Below, one piece after another: positions 8,201 to 16,347 of a DNA stretch of 46,180 bases. Both the position numbers and the translations under genes were made by a program. The notes under the pieces were generated by a model, which saw only the letters and a list, made by a program, of their open reading frames with translations, ran no database searches and had not been told where the DNA came from. Positions within the stretch are counted from its first letter, which is position 1. Every line of letters starts with the position of its first letter. Origin of the DNA: UBA11663 sp049616325. GTDB taxonomy: Bacteria > Bacteroidota > Bacteroidia > Flavobacteriales_D > Sanyastnellaceae. The stretch spans positions 1 to 46,180 of the forward strand of contig JBMZHG010000017.1 in the NCBI GenBank assembly GCA_049616325.1, written 5' to 3'.

Positions 8201-10020
8201 CGTGGCAATCTTTTCGTGAACGGGCCAACGTTTGGCTTTACGGCAGCAAAGACCGCGTCTTGGGCGCGTTTCAGTGGCTGAACCTGTTGGTCAACTTGAC
8301 GGCGCTGTCCGTGTTGGCGGTGTATTACGGTTACGAACACGACGCAACCACTTCAGCGAACCTCTTTCAGCTCGTCAAGGGCAGCTTCGCCTTCTACGTC
8401 TTGCATTACCTGGTGCGCGTCCTGTACCACTTTCAACCTCGTCAGTTCTTTCGAGAAACGTGGTCCGAAGGGTTGGTCATGGCCCTTCTGCTCGTCGAGG
8501 GAGCGGGCGATGTGCTCTTTGGCACCCCGCCTCTCGGGTCGGCTCTTGCGGTGTTGATGCCAAGCATCGGGGACTTCAGCACCGTGCTTGTGCAAGGCTA
8601 TTTGTTCGTCGCGATTGTCATGGAATGGATGCGACCTGGATCACGCCTTCCACGCGTACGCCTTCATCCTGCCGTCATTTTCATTCTCAGCTTCTTGCTG
8701 CTCATTGCGGTGGGCACGTGGTTGTTGAGCATGCCCCAAATGACCACAATCCCCGGTGGCATGCCTCTTGTGGACGCCTTTTTCACGTCCACAAGCGCCA
8801 CGTGCGTGACGGGATTGATGACCGTGGACACCATGACTTACTTTACCTCCAAAGGCCATTGGGTCCTGCTGATTTTGATTCAATTGGGAGGCTTGAATTT
8901 CATTGCCTTTGGAAGCTTCTTGGCGCTCGCCTCCAAATTCGGTGTGGCCGTGAAACAACACGACGTCATTGAAGACTTCGTCAACAGCGACAACCTGTTG
9001 GGAAGCAGCGGCACACTCGGAAAGGTGGTCGGGTGGTGCTTGGGGCTTGAGGCTTTGGGTGCCCTGGTGCTGACGGTGCTTTGGTCTCCCAACGTCGAAT
9101 TCTCAGGGTGGAGCGAGCGGGTCTTTTCATCGGTCTTTCACAGCGTTTCCGCCTTCAACAATGCCGGCATCACCCTTTTCACAGACGGCCTGGCTCACCC
9201 TTGGGTGGCCGACAATTGGCTGGTCCATTGGGTGGTCACTGTACTTGTTTTCTTGGGTGCGCTGGGCATGGTGGCGATGTTTGACCTGTTCGACCTTGGC
9301 AAGCTGCGTGAACGGATGAAGCAGCCTTGGAAAACCATTTCCTTCCCAACCAAGATCGCCTTGTACTTCTCGCTCATTTTGGTGGGGCTGGGCGCCCTGG
9401 CGTTCGCGGCCTTGGAGTGGACAGGAACGATGGAGGGAATGTCGTGGTTTGGCAAGTTCACTACGGCCGTGTTCCAAAGCGTGACGCGCACCAGCGGGTT
9501 CAACACAGTCGACATTGGAGCGGTCGGCATGCCCATGCTGTTTTTGCTTTTGGTTCTCATGTTCATCGGGGCCTCCTCGAGCTCCACAGGCGGCGGAATC
9601 AAGACGTCCACCTTGGCCATCGTCCTGGCGGATGTGTGGCGCACGGTGCGAGGTGCCGACCACGTTCAGATTTTTCAGCGAACGGTCAACGGCGTACTCC
9701 GGTCGAGGGCCTACAGCGTTCTGCTGTTCTTTCTCGTCGGCAACATGGTGGGCATTTTCGTACTCACCCTGACAGAATCCGCGCTCGTGACGCGAGGCTC
9801 CACGACCTTTTTTGACTTGGCGTTTGAGCATGTCAGCGCAATGGGAACGGTCGGCCTAAGCACGGGCCTGACTCCCCTCCTTTCCTCGGCAGGAAAAGTC
9901 GTGCTTTCGGTTGCGATGTTCGTCGGCCGGGTCGGCACACTCACGGTCGCCTTTGCGGTAGGAGGTCGGACCTCGCAATCGCATTTCAAATACCCCGAAG
10001 GACACACCATGGTGGGGTGA
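8197..10020 (+). CDS. TrkH/KtrB-family potassium or sodium channel subunit
   Basis: Inner-membrane K+ (or Na+) translocating subunit of 607 aa. The four selectivity-filter repeats of the SKT family are visible: TCVTGL (202-207), NNAGI (321-325), RTSGFN (431-436) and GTVGLS (550-555), so all four P-loops are intact. Several extra hydrophobic segments precede the first repeat (LGAFQWLNLLVNLTALSVLAVYYG and FYVLHYLVRVLYHF), as in longer Bacteroidota members. The best start is the TTG at 8197, in a TTGA overlap with the kinase stop; the next ATG would remove the N-terminal helices. No TrkA/KtrA regulatory gene is in the window, so its partner must lie elsewhere. Confidence 0.88.
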   Translation: MTWQSFRERANVWLYGSKDRVLGAFQWLNLLVNLTALSVLAVYYGYEHDATTSANLFQLVKGSFAFYVLHYLVRVLYHFQPRQFFRETWSEGLVMALLLVEGAGDVLFGTPPLGSALAVLMPSIGDFSTVLVQGYLFVAIVMEWMRPGSRLPRVRLHPAVIFILSFLLLIAVGTWLLSMPQMTTIPGGMPLVDAFFTSTSATCVTGLMTVDTMTYFTSKGHWVLLILIQLGGLNFIAFGSFLALASKFGVAVKQHDVIEDFVNSDNLLGSSGTLGKVVGWCLGLEALGALVLTVLWSPNVEFSGWSERVFSSVFHSVSAFNNAGITLFTDGLAHPWVADNWLVHWVVTVLVFLGALGMVAMFDLFDLGKLRERMKQPWKTISFPTKIALYFSLILVGLGALAFAALEWTGTMEGMSWFGKFTTAVFQSVTRTSGFNTVDIGAVGMPMLFLLLVLMFIGASSSSTGGGIKTSTLAIVLADVWRTVRGADHVQIFQRTVNGVLRSRAYSVLLFFLVGNMVGIFVLTLTESALVTRGSTTFFDLAFEHVSAMGTVGLSTGLTPLLSSAGKVVLSVAMFVGRVGTLTVAFAVGGRTSQSHFKYPEGHTMVG

Positions 10021-10044
10021 ACCTCCCTAGGCTCACTCCTGTTC

Positions 10045-10052
10045 CATCTTTG
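10045..10052 (+). promoter_or_regulatory. Weak -7-like box before ubiE/menG
   Basis: CATCTTTG has one mismatch to TAnnTTTG and lies 14 nt before the ATG at 10067, in the 46-nt gap after the TrkH gene. Confidence 0.25.
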
Positions 10053-10066
10053 CACAAAACCACGCC

Positions 10067-10810
10067 ATGGGCACCCGAATCACCCCGTACGTCTCCACCG
10101 AACAAGAAGCCAAGAAGAACCAAGTTGCGCGCATGTTTGACGGCATCGCACACCGCTACGATTTCTTGAACCACTTTTTCTCGCTTGGCATTGACGTGCT
10201 TTGGCGCAAGGCGTGCATTCGCATGTTGCGCAAAGAGAATCCTCGTCGGCTTCTCGACGTCGCCACAGGAACTGCGGACTTCGCCATCGAAGCGGTGCGC
10301 ATGGGCTTGGATGTTCACGTCACTGGGGTGGACATCAGTGCAGGAATGCTCGAAGTGGGACGCGAAAAAGTTGCCGCACGTGGCTGGGACGACCGCATCG
10401 AACTCCTCCAAGGAGATTCGGTTTCTCTCCCGTTTGAGGAGGGCCATTTCGACGCCTTTACCGTGGCGTTTGGCGTTCGGAATTTCGAAGACCTCGAAGG
10501 CGGCCTGGCCGACATGCTTCGGGTGCTCAAGCCTGGAGGCTTGGGTTTGGTCTTGGAATTCAGCAAGCCCAAACACTTCCCAATCAAACAACTCTTCGGC
10601 CTCTACTTCAAGCTCATCATGCCGGCTGTGGGAAAATGGGTCAGCAAGGACCCGTCGGCGTACACGTATTTGCCGGAAAGCGTGCAAGCATTTCCGGAGG
10701 GCGACGACTTCCTGGCCCACCTTCGAAACGTGGGGTACGCCGACGTTGCGGCGCGTCCGCTGACAGGAGGCATCGCGACCATCTACACCGGACGGAAGCC
10801 TCTGCCATGA
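10067..10810 (+). CDS. ubiE: Demethylmenaquinone C-methyltransferase
   Basis: SAM-dependent methyltransferase of 247 aa that makes menaquinone from demethylmenaquinone (MenG/UbiE). Visible family signatures are VARMFDGIAHRYDFLNHFFS (about 23-42) and a following WRKACIRML. The SAM-binding motif I is LLDVATGTADFAIEAV (about 62-77), followed by GVDISAGMLEVGREK and the post-motif FTVAFGVRNFEDLEGGL. Since Bacteroidota respire with menaquinone, the MenG role is preferred over ubiquinone. The stop codon overlaps the aroA start in ATGA, so chorismate-pathway and quinone-pathway genes are transcriptionally joined here. Confidence 0.94.
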   Translation: MGTRITPYVSTEQEAKKNQVARMFDGIAHRYDFLNHFFSLGIDVLWRKACIRMLRKENPRRLLDVATGTADFAIEAVRMGLDVHVTGVDISAGMLEVGREKVAARGWDDRIELLQGDSVSLPFEEGHFDAFTVAFGVRNFEDLEGGLADMLRVLKPGGLGLVLEFSKPKHFPIKQLFGLYFKLIMPAVGKWVSKDPSAYTYLPESVQAFPEGDDFLAHLRNVGYADVAARPLTGGIATIYTGRKPLP

Positions 10811-12094
10811 TCTTGCGCGTGCTGCCAAGCAAGTTGAGCGGGGACTCGGTTTGGGCGCCCCCGAGCAAAAGCATCATGCAACGTCTCGTCGCGCTGGCGG
10901 CTCTTGCGGACGGTACCACGATGATTCGTCGACCTTCGGAGTCGGACGATTGCACGCACGCGTTGATGATGGCTGCTCAACTGGGCGCCGACATTGAACT
11001 CGGCGAAGATGCCGTTGCGGTGCATGGACAGTTCCCGCTTGTTCCGAGGACGGCAACGCTCACGCCCGGGGAATCGGGCCTGGGATTGCGGATGTTTGGC
11101 GTGCTTGCAGCGCTGCATCCGGAGCCGCTCACGTTGGAGCGCCAGGGCAGCTTGCTGCAGCGCAATGTGTCAGGCCTCGCCGAAGCGTTGGACGCATTTG
11201 GAGTCCGAGTCGACCACGTGGCCGCGGGCGAACACCCCGTGATTCACGGCGCCCTCCGCGGCGCAGAAGTGAGCCTCGACGCCGCCGGAAGCAGCCAGGT
11301 TCTTACCGGGTTGTTGTGCGCGTTGCCTCACGCAGAAAGCGACTCCACCTTGCTTCTCCACGGCGTAGTCAGCCGCCCCTATGACCCTCGAAATCCTGGA
11401 AGACATGGGACTTCAAGTGGAGGTGCGTGAGGAAGACGCCGACGAACGAACTCTGATGTTGCACGTTTCAGGTGGGCAACGTGCGCGTCCCTTGGACGTG
11501 ACCGTGGACGGCGACTGGTCGGCGGCGGCTTTTTTGATGGCCCTGGGAGTCTTGTGCGCTCCGCATCACCTCAACGTGGAGGGCTTGCACAGCACGTACA
11601 CGCAAGCAGACGAGGCCATCAAAGGGGCGCTGTTGTTTGGCGGTTGCAAATTGGCCGGCACCGACGACGGCGTGCAAGTGCTCTCCGGAAAGCCCAAGGG
11701 GTTCAACGTGGATTTGACCGACAGTCCAGACCTGTTCCCGCCTCTCGCGGCGCTCGCTGCCTTTGCTTCCCGACCAAGCACCCTTCGGGGCCTCCACCGG
11801 CTCGGGAACAAGGAGTCGAATCGAGGCACCGTCATTCAACGTGAATGGGCCAACGTGGGCATCCGAGTGGAGCTCGACGAAGGTTCGGACACCATGATCA
11901 TCCACCCGGGAGTCGTCACTCCCGGACGAATGGACGCCCATGGCGACCACCGCATCGCCATGGCAGCTGCAGTCCTCGGCGCTGCGGGAGCACCCGTGGA
12001 AATCGCCGGAGCCGAAGCGGTTGCCAAGAGCTACCCCGCGTTTTTCGACGACCTCGAATCCCTCGGGGTTCAGATTCAGGTGGTGGCGTCTTGA
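10807..12094 (+). pseudogene. aroA: 3-phosphoshikimate 1-carboxyvinyltransferase, frameshifted
   Basis: EPSP synthase of the shikimate pathway, split into two frames. The first frame (from ATG 10807) carries the N-terminal half, including PPSKSIMQRLVALAALADG, the GESGLGLRM segment and DAAGSSQVLTGLL. At SRPY (11371-11382) the expected SKPY-x-D-M-T-L block breaks, and coding continues in another frame from 11381 (MTLEILEDMG), through DSPDLFPPLAALAAFA and the C-terminal DHRIAMAAAVLG, to a stop at 12094. Together they give about 429 residues, normal for AroA. The frames fit a net loss of 2, 5 or 8 nt (or a gain of 1 or 4). An 8-nt loss would restore the expected block. Because the enzyme is normally essential and both halves are otherwise intact, an assembly error or a very recent mutation is more likely than an old pseudogene. 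Confidence 0.88.
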
Positions 12095-12840
12095 AGGACG
12101 GCCTCTCCACGCTCCGTCAACGCCACCGAGGAAGCGGCCGCAGCGCCAAGGCCGCCCATCATCGGCCCCACGGTCCAGGCCAACACAGGCACCGACATCC
12201 ATAGCGCGAAGGGAATCCCGATGCCCCACGCAACGTCCGGTCTGGACAAACTCGACCTGAAACCTGAGCGTGCTCCTTTTCCTCTTCGTTCCCAAACGTA
12301 ATCCATGGCCGAGGCGCCGTACGCCCAAGCCCCGACCAACCATGCCAAAGGCAACGTCACTGGGGACAAGAATGGGAAAACCAGCCCTGCACCCCAACAC
12401 ACCAAGGTGAGCGTCCATTCTACGGAGGCCAACAGCACCGCCGACCGAAAACCACGCACCGCGTCTCGCAACCACCTCGTCCACGAAAAGGGCACTTCAA
12501 GGCCTGTGATTTGGGCTTCTGCCGCTTCACTTACCGCAGCAAACAGCGGCCCCATCACCACCAAAACGACGTACTTGGTGAGCTTGAGCTTGACCACCAA
12601 CAACGCGGCCCACAGCATCCACTCTGTCAAAACTTTCAACCAAGCCTCGTCGTGCGTCCATTCCCAGCGGGACAGCAACCACGTTGACACGTGTTCTGCC
12701 GCAGCGGCAATGCCCCACCACCCCAACGCAGCAAGGGCCAACGTGAGTGCCGAAGCCGGAAGAAACCACATGACCAACGGACCTTTTAGCAGCCGCCACC
12801 CTGCTCTGTGCGCTTCTCGTGAAAGGGACAAGGTTCTCAT
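12076..12840 (-). CDS. EI24/CysZ-like membrane protein
   Basis: Integral membrane protein of 254 aa with four to six hydrophobic segments. The sequence MWFLPASALTLALAALGWWGI is followed by ALLVVKLKLTKYVVLVVMGPLFAAVSEAAE, a segment typical of the EI24 domain family (PF07264), which includes the sulfate permease CysZ. A paired hydrophobic region follows (SAVLLASVEWTLTLVCWGAGLVFPFL) and a C-terminal helix completes it. Function in Bacteroidota is not established; sulfate transport is only a family-level possibility. The ATG at 12840 was chosen over the one at 12873 because a -7-like CACATTCG box ends 4 nt before it and the protein then starts MRTLSLSREAHRAGW. Its 3' end overlaps the aroA 3' end by 19 nt, convergently. 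Confidence 0.78.
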   Translation of the reverse strand: MRTLSLSREAHRAGWRLLKGPLVMWFLPASALTLALAALGWWGIAAAAEHVSTWLLSRWEWTHDEAWLKVLTEWMLWAALLVVKLKLTKYVVLVVMGPLFAAVSEAAEAQITGLEVPFSWTRWLRDAVRGFRSAVLLASVEWTLTLVCWGAGLVFPFLSPVTLPLAWLVGAWAYGASAMDYVWERRGKGARSGFRSSLSRPDVAWGIGIPFALWMSVPVLAWTVGPMMGGLGAAAASSVALTERGEAVLQDATT

Positions 12841-12844
12841 GGTG

Positions 12845-12852
12845 CGAATGTG
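12845..12852 (-). promoter_or_regulatory. Weak -7-like box of the EI24 gene
   Basis: Minus-strand CACATTCG has one mismatch to TAnnTT(T/C)G and ends 4 nt before the ATG at 12840. On the other strand an even weaker AACTTTCG (12898-12905) lies 3 nt before the mpl ATG. Confidence 0.3.
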
Positions 12853-12908
12853 AGAAAGTGTCGTCCAACCCAACGCAGTTCCGCAGGAAAAGATGTGAAC
12901 TTTCGTCC

Positions 12909-14291
12909 ATGCGGATTCACCTTATTGCCGTTGGCGGAAGCGCCATGCACAATTTCGCCCTGGCCTTGGCTCACGCCGGCCACGATGTCACTGGAAGCGA
13001 CGATCAGATCTTCGAGCCGAGTCGTGGCAGGTTGGCTGCTGCCGGCCTCCTTCCCGAAGAGGAAGGCTGGAATGCAAGCCGAATCACTCCTGACATTGAG
13101 GTTGTCATCCTGGGCATGCACGCACGCACCGACAACCCCGAATTGATCCGCGCAAAGGAGTTGGACCTGAAGATTCAGAGCTATCCCGAGTTTTTGAGGT
13201 TTGCAACCGACGCCAAAAAACGCCTGGTCGTCGCCGGAAGCCACGGCAAAACCACCGTCACGTCGATGATTTTGCACGCTTTGCGTGGGGCCCAAATCCG
13301 GACCGACTTGATGGTCGGCGCCCAGTTGGAGGGTTTTGATCGCATGGTTGATTTGGACGAAGGGAATGAATGGGCGGTGATTGAAGGGGACGAATACTTG
13401 AGTTCGCCAATCGACCGGCGCCCCAAATTCTTGTGGTACGGGCCGCACGTCACGGTTGTCACAGGCATTGCGTGGGACCACGTCAACGTGTTTCCCACAG
13501 AGAAAATTTACGTGGAGCAATTCCGATTGTACCTCCGCACCGTTCAACCCGGAGGCACAGTGGTCCACTGCACCGAAGATGCCCTGTTGAACCGCGTGGT
13601 ATCCGAGGTTCGCCAGGAGCGGTCGGACATTGCCTGGGTGCCTTACGAGACGCCGTCTCATCGGCCGACCGAATCAGGCTCTGCCGTGAACTTGGGTGAG
13701 GGACCGACCTTGGAAGTGGCCCTGTTGGGGGCACACAACATGCAGAACTTGGCTGCGGCACGCGCGTGTTGCGTCGCGATGGGCATGTCGGAATCGGCTT
13801 TCGATCGCTGCATTGCCGACTTTACAGGGGCGGCTCGTCGGCTCGAAGTCGCCCACGAAGATGCTGACAACCGTTTTGTGGCTTTCCGCGATTTCGCCCA
13901 CGCCCCTTCCAAGCTTCGCGCCACACAGGCCTCTGTGGTGGGCCAATACCCCGGTCGGCGAGTCACTGCCGTCTTCGAACTCCACACCTTCAGCAGCCTG
14001 AACAAGGCGTTCATCCCGCAATACAAGGACGCCATGAATGCCGTTGACCACGCCGTGGTGTATTTCGATCCCAAAGTGGTGGAGCACAAACGCCTGCCAG
14101 AACTGGATGCCGCATTTGTCCGCGATGCGTTTGGGCGAGAATCACTCGAAATCTTCACCTCACCCGAAGCGCTCGAGGCTCGGCTGGATCAGGTTCCAAG
14201 AGAAGACCACGTGCTGCTCATGATGAGCAGCGGGCGCTTCGGCGGAGCGGTGTTTAGCCCAACCCCACGTCAAGCGACATCATCACGATGA
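12909..14291 (+). CDS. mpl: UDP-MurNAc:tripeptide ligase, murein recycling
   Basis: Mur-ligase-fold enzyme of 460 aa that attaches recycled L-Ala-D-Glu-meso-DAP tripeptide to UDP-MurNAc in the cytoplasm. The N-terminus MRIHLIAVGGSAMHNFALAL and the GSDDQIFEPSRGRLAAAGL stretch are characteristic of Mpl rather than MurC. The ATP-binding P-loop is GSHGKTTVT (GKTT at 113-116). The central domain includes VIEGDEYLSSPIDRRPKF and GIAWDHVNVFP, and the C-terminal domain has FRDFAHAPSKLRAT. Start 12909 is preferred to the in-frame ATG 30 codons upstream because that extension is not family-like. It is divergent from the EI24 gene and overlaps the ZIP gene end by 38 nt convergently. Confidence 0.92.
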   Translation: MRIHLIAVGGSAMHNFALALAHAGHDVTGSDDQIFEPSRGRLAAAGLLPEEEGWNASRITPDIEVVILGMHARTDNPELIRAKELDLKIQSYPEFLRFATDAKKRLVVAGSHGKTTVTSMILHALRGAQIRTDLMVGAQLEGFDRMVDLDEGNEWAVIEGDEYLSSPIDRRPKFLWYGPHVTVVTGIAWDHVNVFPTEKIYVEQFRLYLRTVQPGGTVVHCTEDALLNRVVSEVRQERSDIAWVPYETPSHRPTESGSAVNLGEGPTLEVALLGAHNMQNLAAARACCVAMGMSESAFDRCIADFTGAARRLEVAHEDADNRFVAFRDFAHAPSKLRATQASVVGQYPGRRVTAVFELHTFSSLNKAFIPQYKDAMNAVDHAVVYFDPKVVEHKRLPELDAAFVRDAFGRESLEIFTSPEALEARLDQVPREDHVLLMMSSGRFGGAVFSPTPRQATSSR

Positions 14292-15075
14292 AGCCGCCAA
14301 TGAACCCCAGCGTGGCCACGTCGGTGTACTTGTCGCGCTGGGTTTCTGGGATGACTTCTTCGATCACCACGTAAATCATCGCGCCCGCCGCAAACGCCAA
14401 CGCGTAGGGCAAAATGGGGCGCATCGAAATGACCGCCAGCGCCCCGATCACGCCGGCAACCGGCTCCACGATGGCAGAAAGTTGGCCGTACCACCACGCC
14501 TTCGTGCGGGACACGCCGTCGCGCCGCAACGGCATGCTCACAGACAACCCCTCTGGAAAGTTTTGAATGCCTATGCCAATGGCCAAGGCCACGGCAGCCG
14601 CGGTGGTCGCGCCGTCCAACCCCAAGGCAGCACCACCAAACAGCACGCCCACAGCAAGTCCTTCCGGGATGTTGTGCAAGGTGATGGCGAGAACAAGCAG
14701 CGTGGTCCGATGCCAATCAGTCGGAGGTCCTTCCGCCTCTTCTTTCTTGAAGTTGATGTGCAAGTGAGGCGTAAAACGGTCGAGCACAAAAATGAACAGC
14801 GCTCCAAGGGCAAACCCAACGGCAGGTGGCCCCACTTTGGCAAACCCTTCTCCCCCTGTCATTTCGATTGCCGGGGCGAGCAGAGACCAAAAACTCGCGG
14901 CCACCATCACCCCTCCAGTGAATCCCAACATGCCGTCGAACAGGCGCCGGTTCATCGTTTTGAACGGGAAGACCAACGCCGCGCCCAAGGCGGTCATGGC
15001 CCAAGTGAATGTGGTCGCGACCAGCGCAGCCATCACTGGCCCGAGTGCGTCAAACCATGCGATAATGTCTGTCAT
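14254..15075 (-). CDS. ZIP-family divalent metal transporter
   Basis: Inner-membrane ZIP carrier of 273 aa, GufA/ZupT-like, with about eight hydrophobic segments. The two metal-site helices are plain: HNIPEGLAVGVLFGG and, one helix later, QNFPEGLSVSMPL. A third conserved helix carries VIEEVIPE. The variable loop (HINFKKEEAEGPPTDWH) is short and poor in histidine. ZIP proteins import Zn2+, Fe2+ or Mn2+. Its start overlaps the stop of the upstream metal regulator gene in a 4-nt ATGA-type junction, so both form one unit controlled from the operator region at 15756-15797. The MntR-like sensor suggests manganese as a likely substrate, an inference only. Confidence 0.9.
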   Translation of the reverse strand: MTDIIAWFDALGPVMAALVATTFTWAMTALGAALVFPFKTMNRRLFDGMLGFTGGVMVAASFWSLLAPAIEMTGGEGFAKVGPPAVGFALGALFIFVLDRFTPHLHINFKKEEAEGPPTDWHRTTLLVLAITLHNIPEGLAVGVLFGGAALGLDGATTAAAVALAIGIGIQNFPEGLSVSMPLRRDGVSRTKAWWYGQLSAIVEPVAGVIGALAVISMRPILPYALAFAAGAMIYVVIEEVIPETQRDKYTDVATLGFIGGFIVMMSLDVGLG

Positions 15076-15728
15076 TTGGGTAGTATTTCTTGATTGCGAG
15101 GTGGGTGGGGTTCAACCAGGATTTGGTCGTGCCAAGCCGCAGGAAGGCGTTCCCGGTCGTCAGGATGAAGCACCGTACCCAGCGCAAGGCCACGTGCGGA
15201 CATTTCAGACAGCAACTGGTCGGTCCCTTCCTTCACTCCGGCTACCGCACACGGCTGATCGCCATTGTACGTACCAAGTGGAACCAATTCCGGTTGCGCA
15301 TGAAACTCGCCTTCGGCATTGGGAATGGGGTCGCCGTGTGGATCTACCTTGGGATGTCCGAGGTAGGCATCAAGCTTGTTGACCAGGGCCACGCTGTCGA
15401 CGTGCTCCAATTGTTCCGCGATGTCGTGGACCTCCTCCCAGCCAAACCCCAACCTTTCCACCAGAAACGTCTCCCACAACCGATGTTTTCGCACGAGAGA
15501 CAACGCCAATTTTCTTCCTGCCGGGGTCAGCCGTGCCCCTCGGTAAGGCCGGTGTTCGGCCCAACCCAACTCCGAGAGCACTTGGACCATTGCGGTCACG
15601 CTCGGCGGCTTCACCCCCAAATGCATGGCCATCGTGTTGGTTGAAACCCACGCACCTTGCTCCTCTTGGGCTTCACCTAGGGCATACAAAGCTTTGAGGT
15701 GATCTTCCCGTTGGGTTGTCTTGGACAT
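15072..15728 (-). CDS. DtxR/MntR-family metal-dependent repressor
   Basis: Metal-responsive transcription factor of 218 aa. An N-terminal winged helix (about 25-70, LGVKPPSVTAMVQVLSELGW) is followed by the dimerisation and metal domain and a C-terminal FeoA/SH3-like region (about 150-200). Metal ligands align with the family as D9, H82, E86, H101, E105, E108 and H109. Position 105 is glutamate where DtxR has its cysteine (C102), and residue 9 is aspartate where DtxR has methionine. Both are features of manganese-type MntR. The regulator shares its operon with the ZIP transporter. Two tandem dyads lie 28-69 nt upstream of its ATG, so autoregulation is likely. Confidence 0.9.
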   Translation of the reverse strand: MSKTTQREDHLKALYALGEAQEEQGAWVSTNTMAMHLGVKPPSVTAMVQVLSELGWAEHRPYRGARLTPAGRKLALSLVRKHRLWETFLVERLGFGWEEVHDIAEQLEHVDSVALVNKLDAYLGHPKVDPHGDPIPNAEGEFHAQPELVPLGTYNGDQPCAVAGVKEGTDQLLSEMSARGLALGTVLHPDDRERLPAAWHDQILVEPHPPRNQEILPK

Positions 15729-15732
15729 GGCA

Positions 15733-15740
15733 CAAACTTA
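15733..15740 (-). promoter_or_regulatory. -7 promoter box of the metal-regulator/ZIP operon
   Basis: Minus-strand TAAGTTTG is a full TAnnTTTG match ending 4 nt before the ATG at 15728. The operator at 15756-15775 covers where RNA polymerase would contact the -33 region. Confidence 0.6.
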
Positions 15741-15755
15741 GCACAAGATTCTTTT

Positions 15756-15797
15756 TTTTTAGGCGTGTCTAAAAATATTTTTAGAGATATCTAACTT
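15756..15797. promoter_or_regulatory. Tandem metal-regulator operators
   Basis: Two inverted repeats of the form TTTTTAG-N6-CTAAAAA lie end to end. Unit 1 (15756-15775) is perfect in both 7-nt arms. Unit 2 (15778-15797) has a perfect left arm and a right arm with one mismatch (CTAACTT). The right arm of unit 1 and left arm of unit 2 form a perfect 18-bp palindrome at 15768-15785. Arm and spacer lengths resemble MntR/DtxR-type sites. The region sits over the -33 zone of the regulator operon, and a TAACTTTA -7-like box for the rightward sixA transcript (15792-15799) overlaps unit 2, so both directions could be controlled. Confidence 0.7.
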
Positions 15798-15852
15798 TAT
15801 TTTCTGAGGTGCGGGCTTTCCATTCCTGCTGGGGTTGACCGAAATTGCATGC

Positions 15853-16347
15853 ATGAAGCGTCTGTTTGTCGTCCGTCATGGCAAAGCAGAACCTTACGGT
15901 TCGTGCGAGGATTTTGAGCGTGCTTTAGCCCCGCGAGGTGAACGGGACGCTGCAGCACTTGGAACGTGGTCCCGGGAGGCGCGCGTACCAGGGGCGCCAC
16001 TCTGGGTGAGCCCCGCCCAACGAACCACTGCAACGGCCTCCCTCCTGTGCACAGCATGGGGCGAACCGGAGTCAACTTGCACGATTCAGGAAGGTGCCTA
16101 CTTGGCTTCGGACCGGGCATGGCTCGGCTGGATCAACGCCTGGAGCGACACCCAGGACACGGGTTGGGTGGTCGGCCACAATCCCGGACTGAGTGAATTG
16201 GTGGAACGTCTGACGGAACAACCGCTATGGCTTCCCACGTGCGGTTTGGCTGAAATTGAGTTGCACGTGGATCGATGGTCGGAAGCGTTTGCCGGCACGG
16301 GGCGACTTCGCGGACTGTTCACCCCCAAATCCACGTTTTGCCCATGA
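15853..16347 (+). CDS. sixA: Phosphohistidine phosphatase SixA-type
   Basis: Short histidine-phosphatase-superfamily protein of 164 aa, cytoplasmic. The catalytic RHG motif (R8-H9-G10) opens the protein and the second histidine is H109 in VVGHNPGLSE; LAPRGERDAAALGTW and VSPAQRTTATASLL are SixA-like. In Escherichia coli SixA acts on phosphohistidine of phosphotransfer proteins; the target here is unknown. The ATG at 15853 is chosen over the in-frame one at 15835 because MKRLFVVRHG is the family N-terminus. The stop overlaps the AI-2E transporter start in ATGA. Its promoter region is shared, divergently, with the metal-regulator operon. Confidence 0.88.
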   Translation: MKRLFVVRHGKAEPYGSCEDFERALAPRGERDAAALGTWSREARVPGAPLWVSPAQRTTATASLLCTAWGEPESTCTIQEGAYLASDRAWLGWINAWSDTQDTGWVVGHNPGLSELVERLTEQPLWLPTCGLAEIELHVDRWSEAFAGTGRLRGLFTPKSTFCP

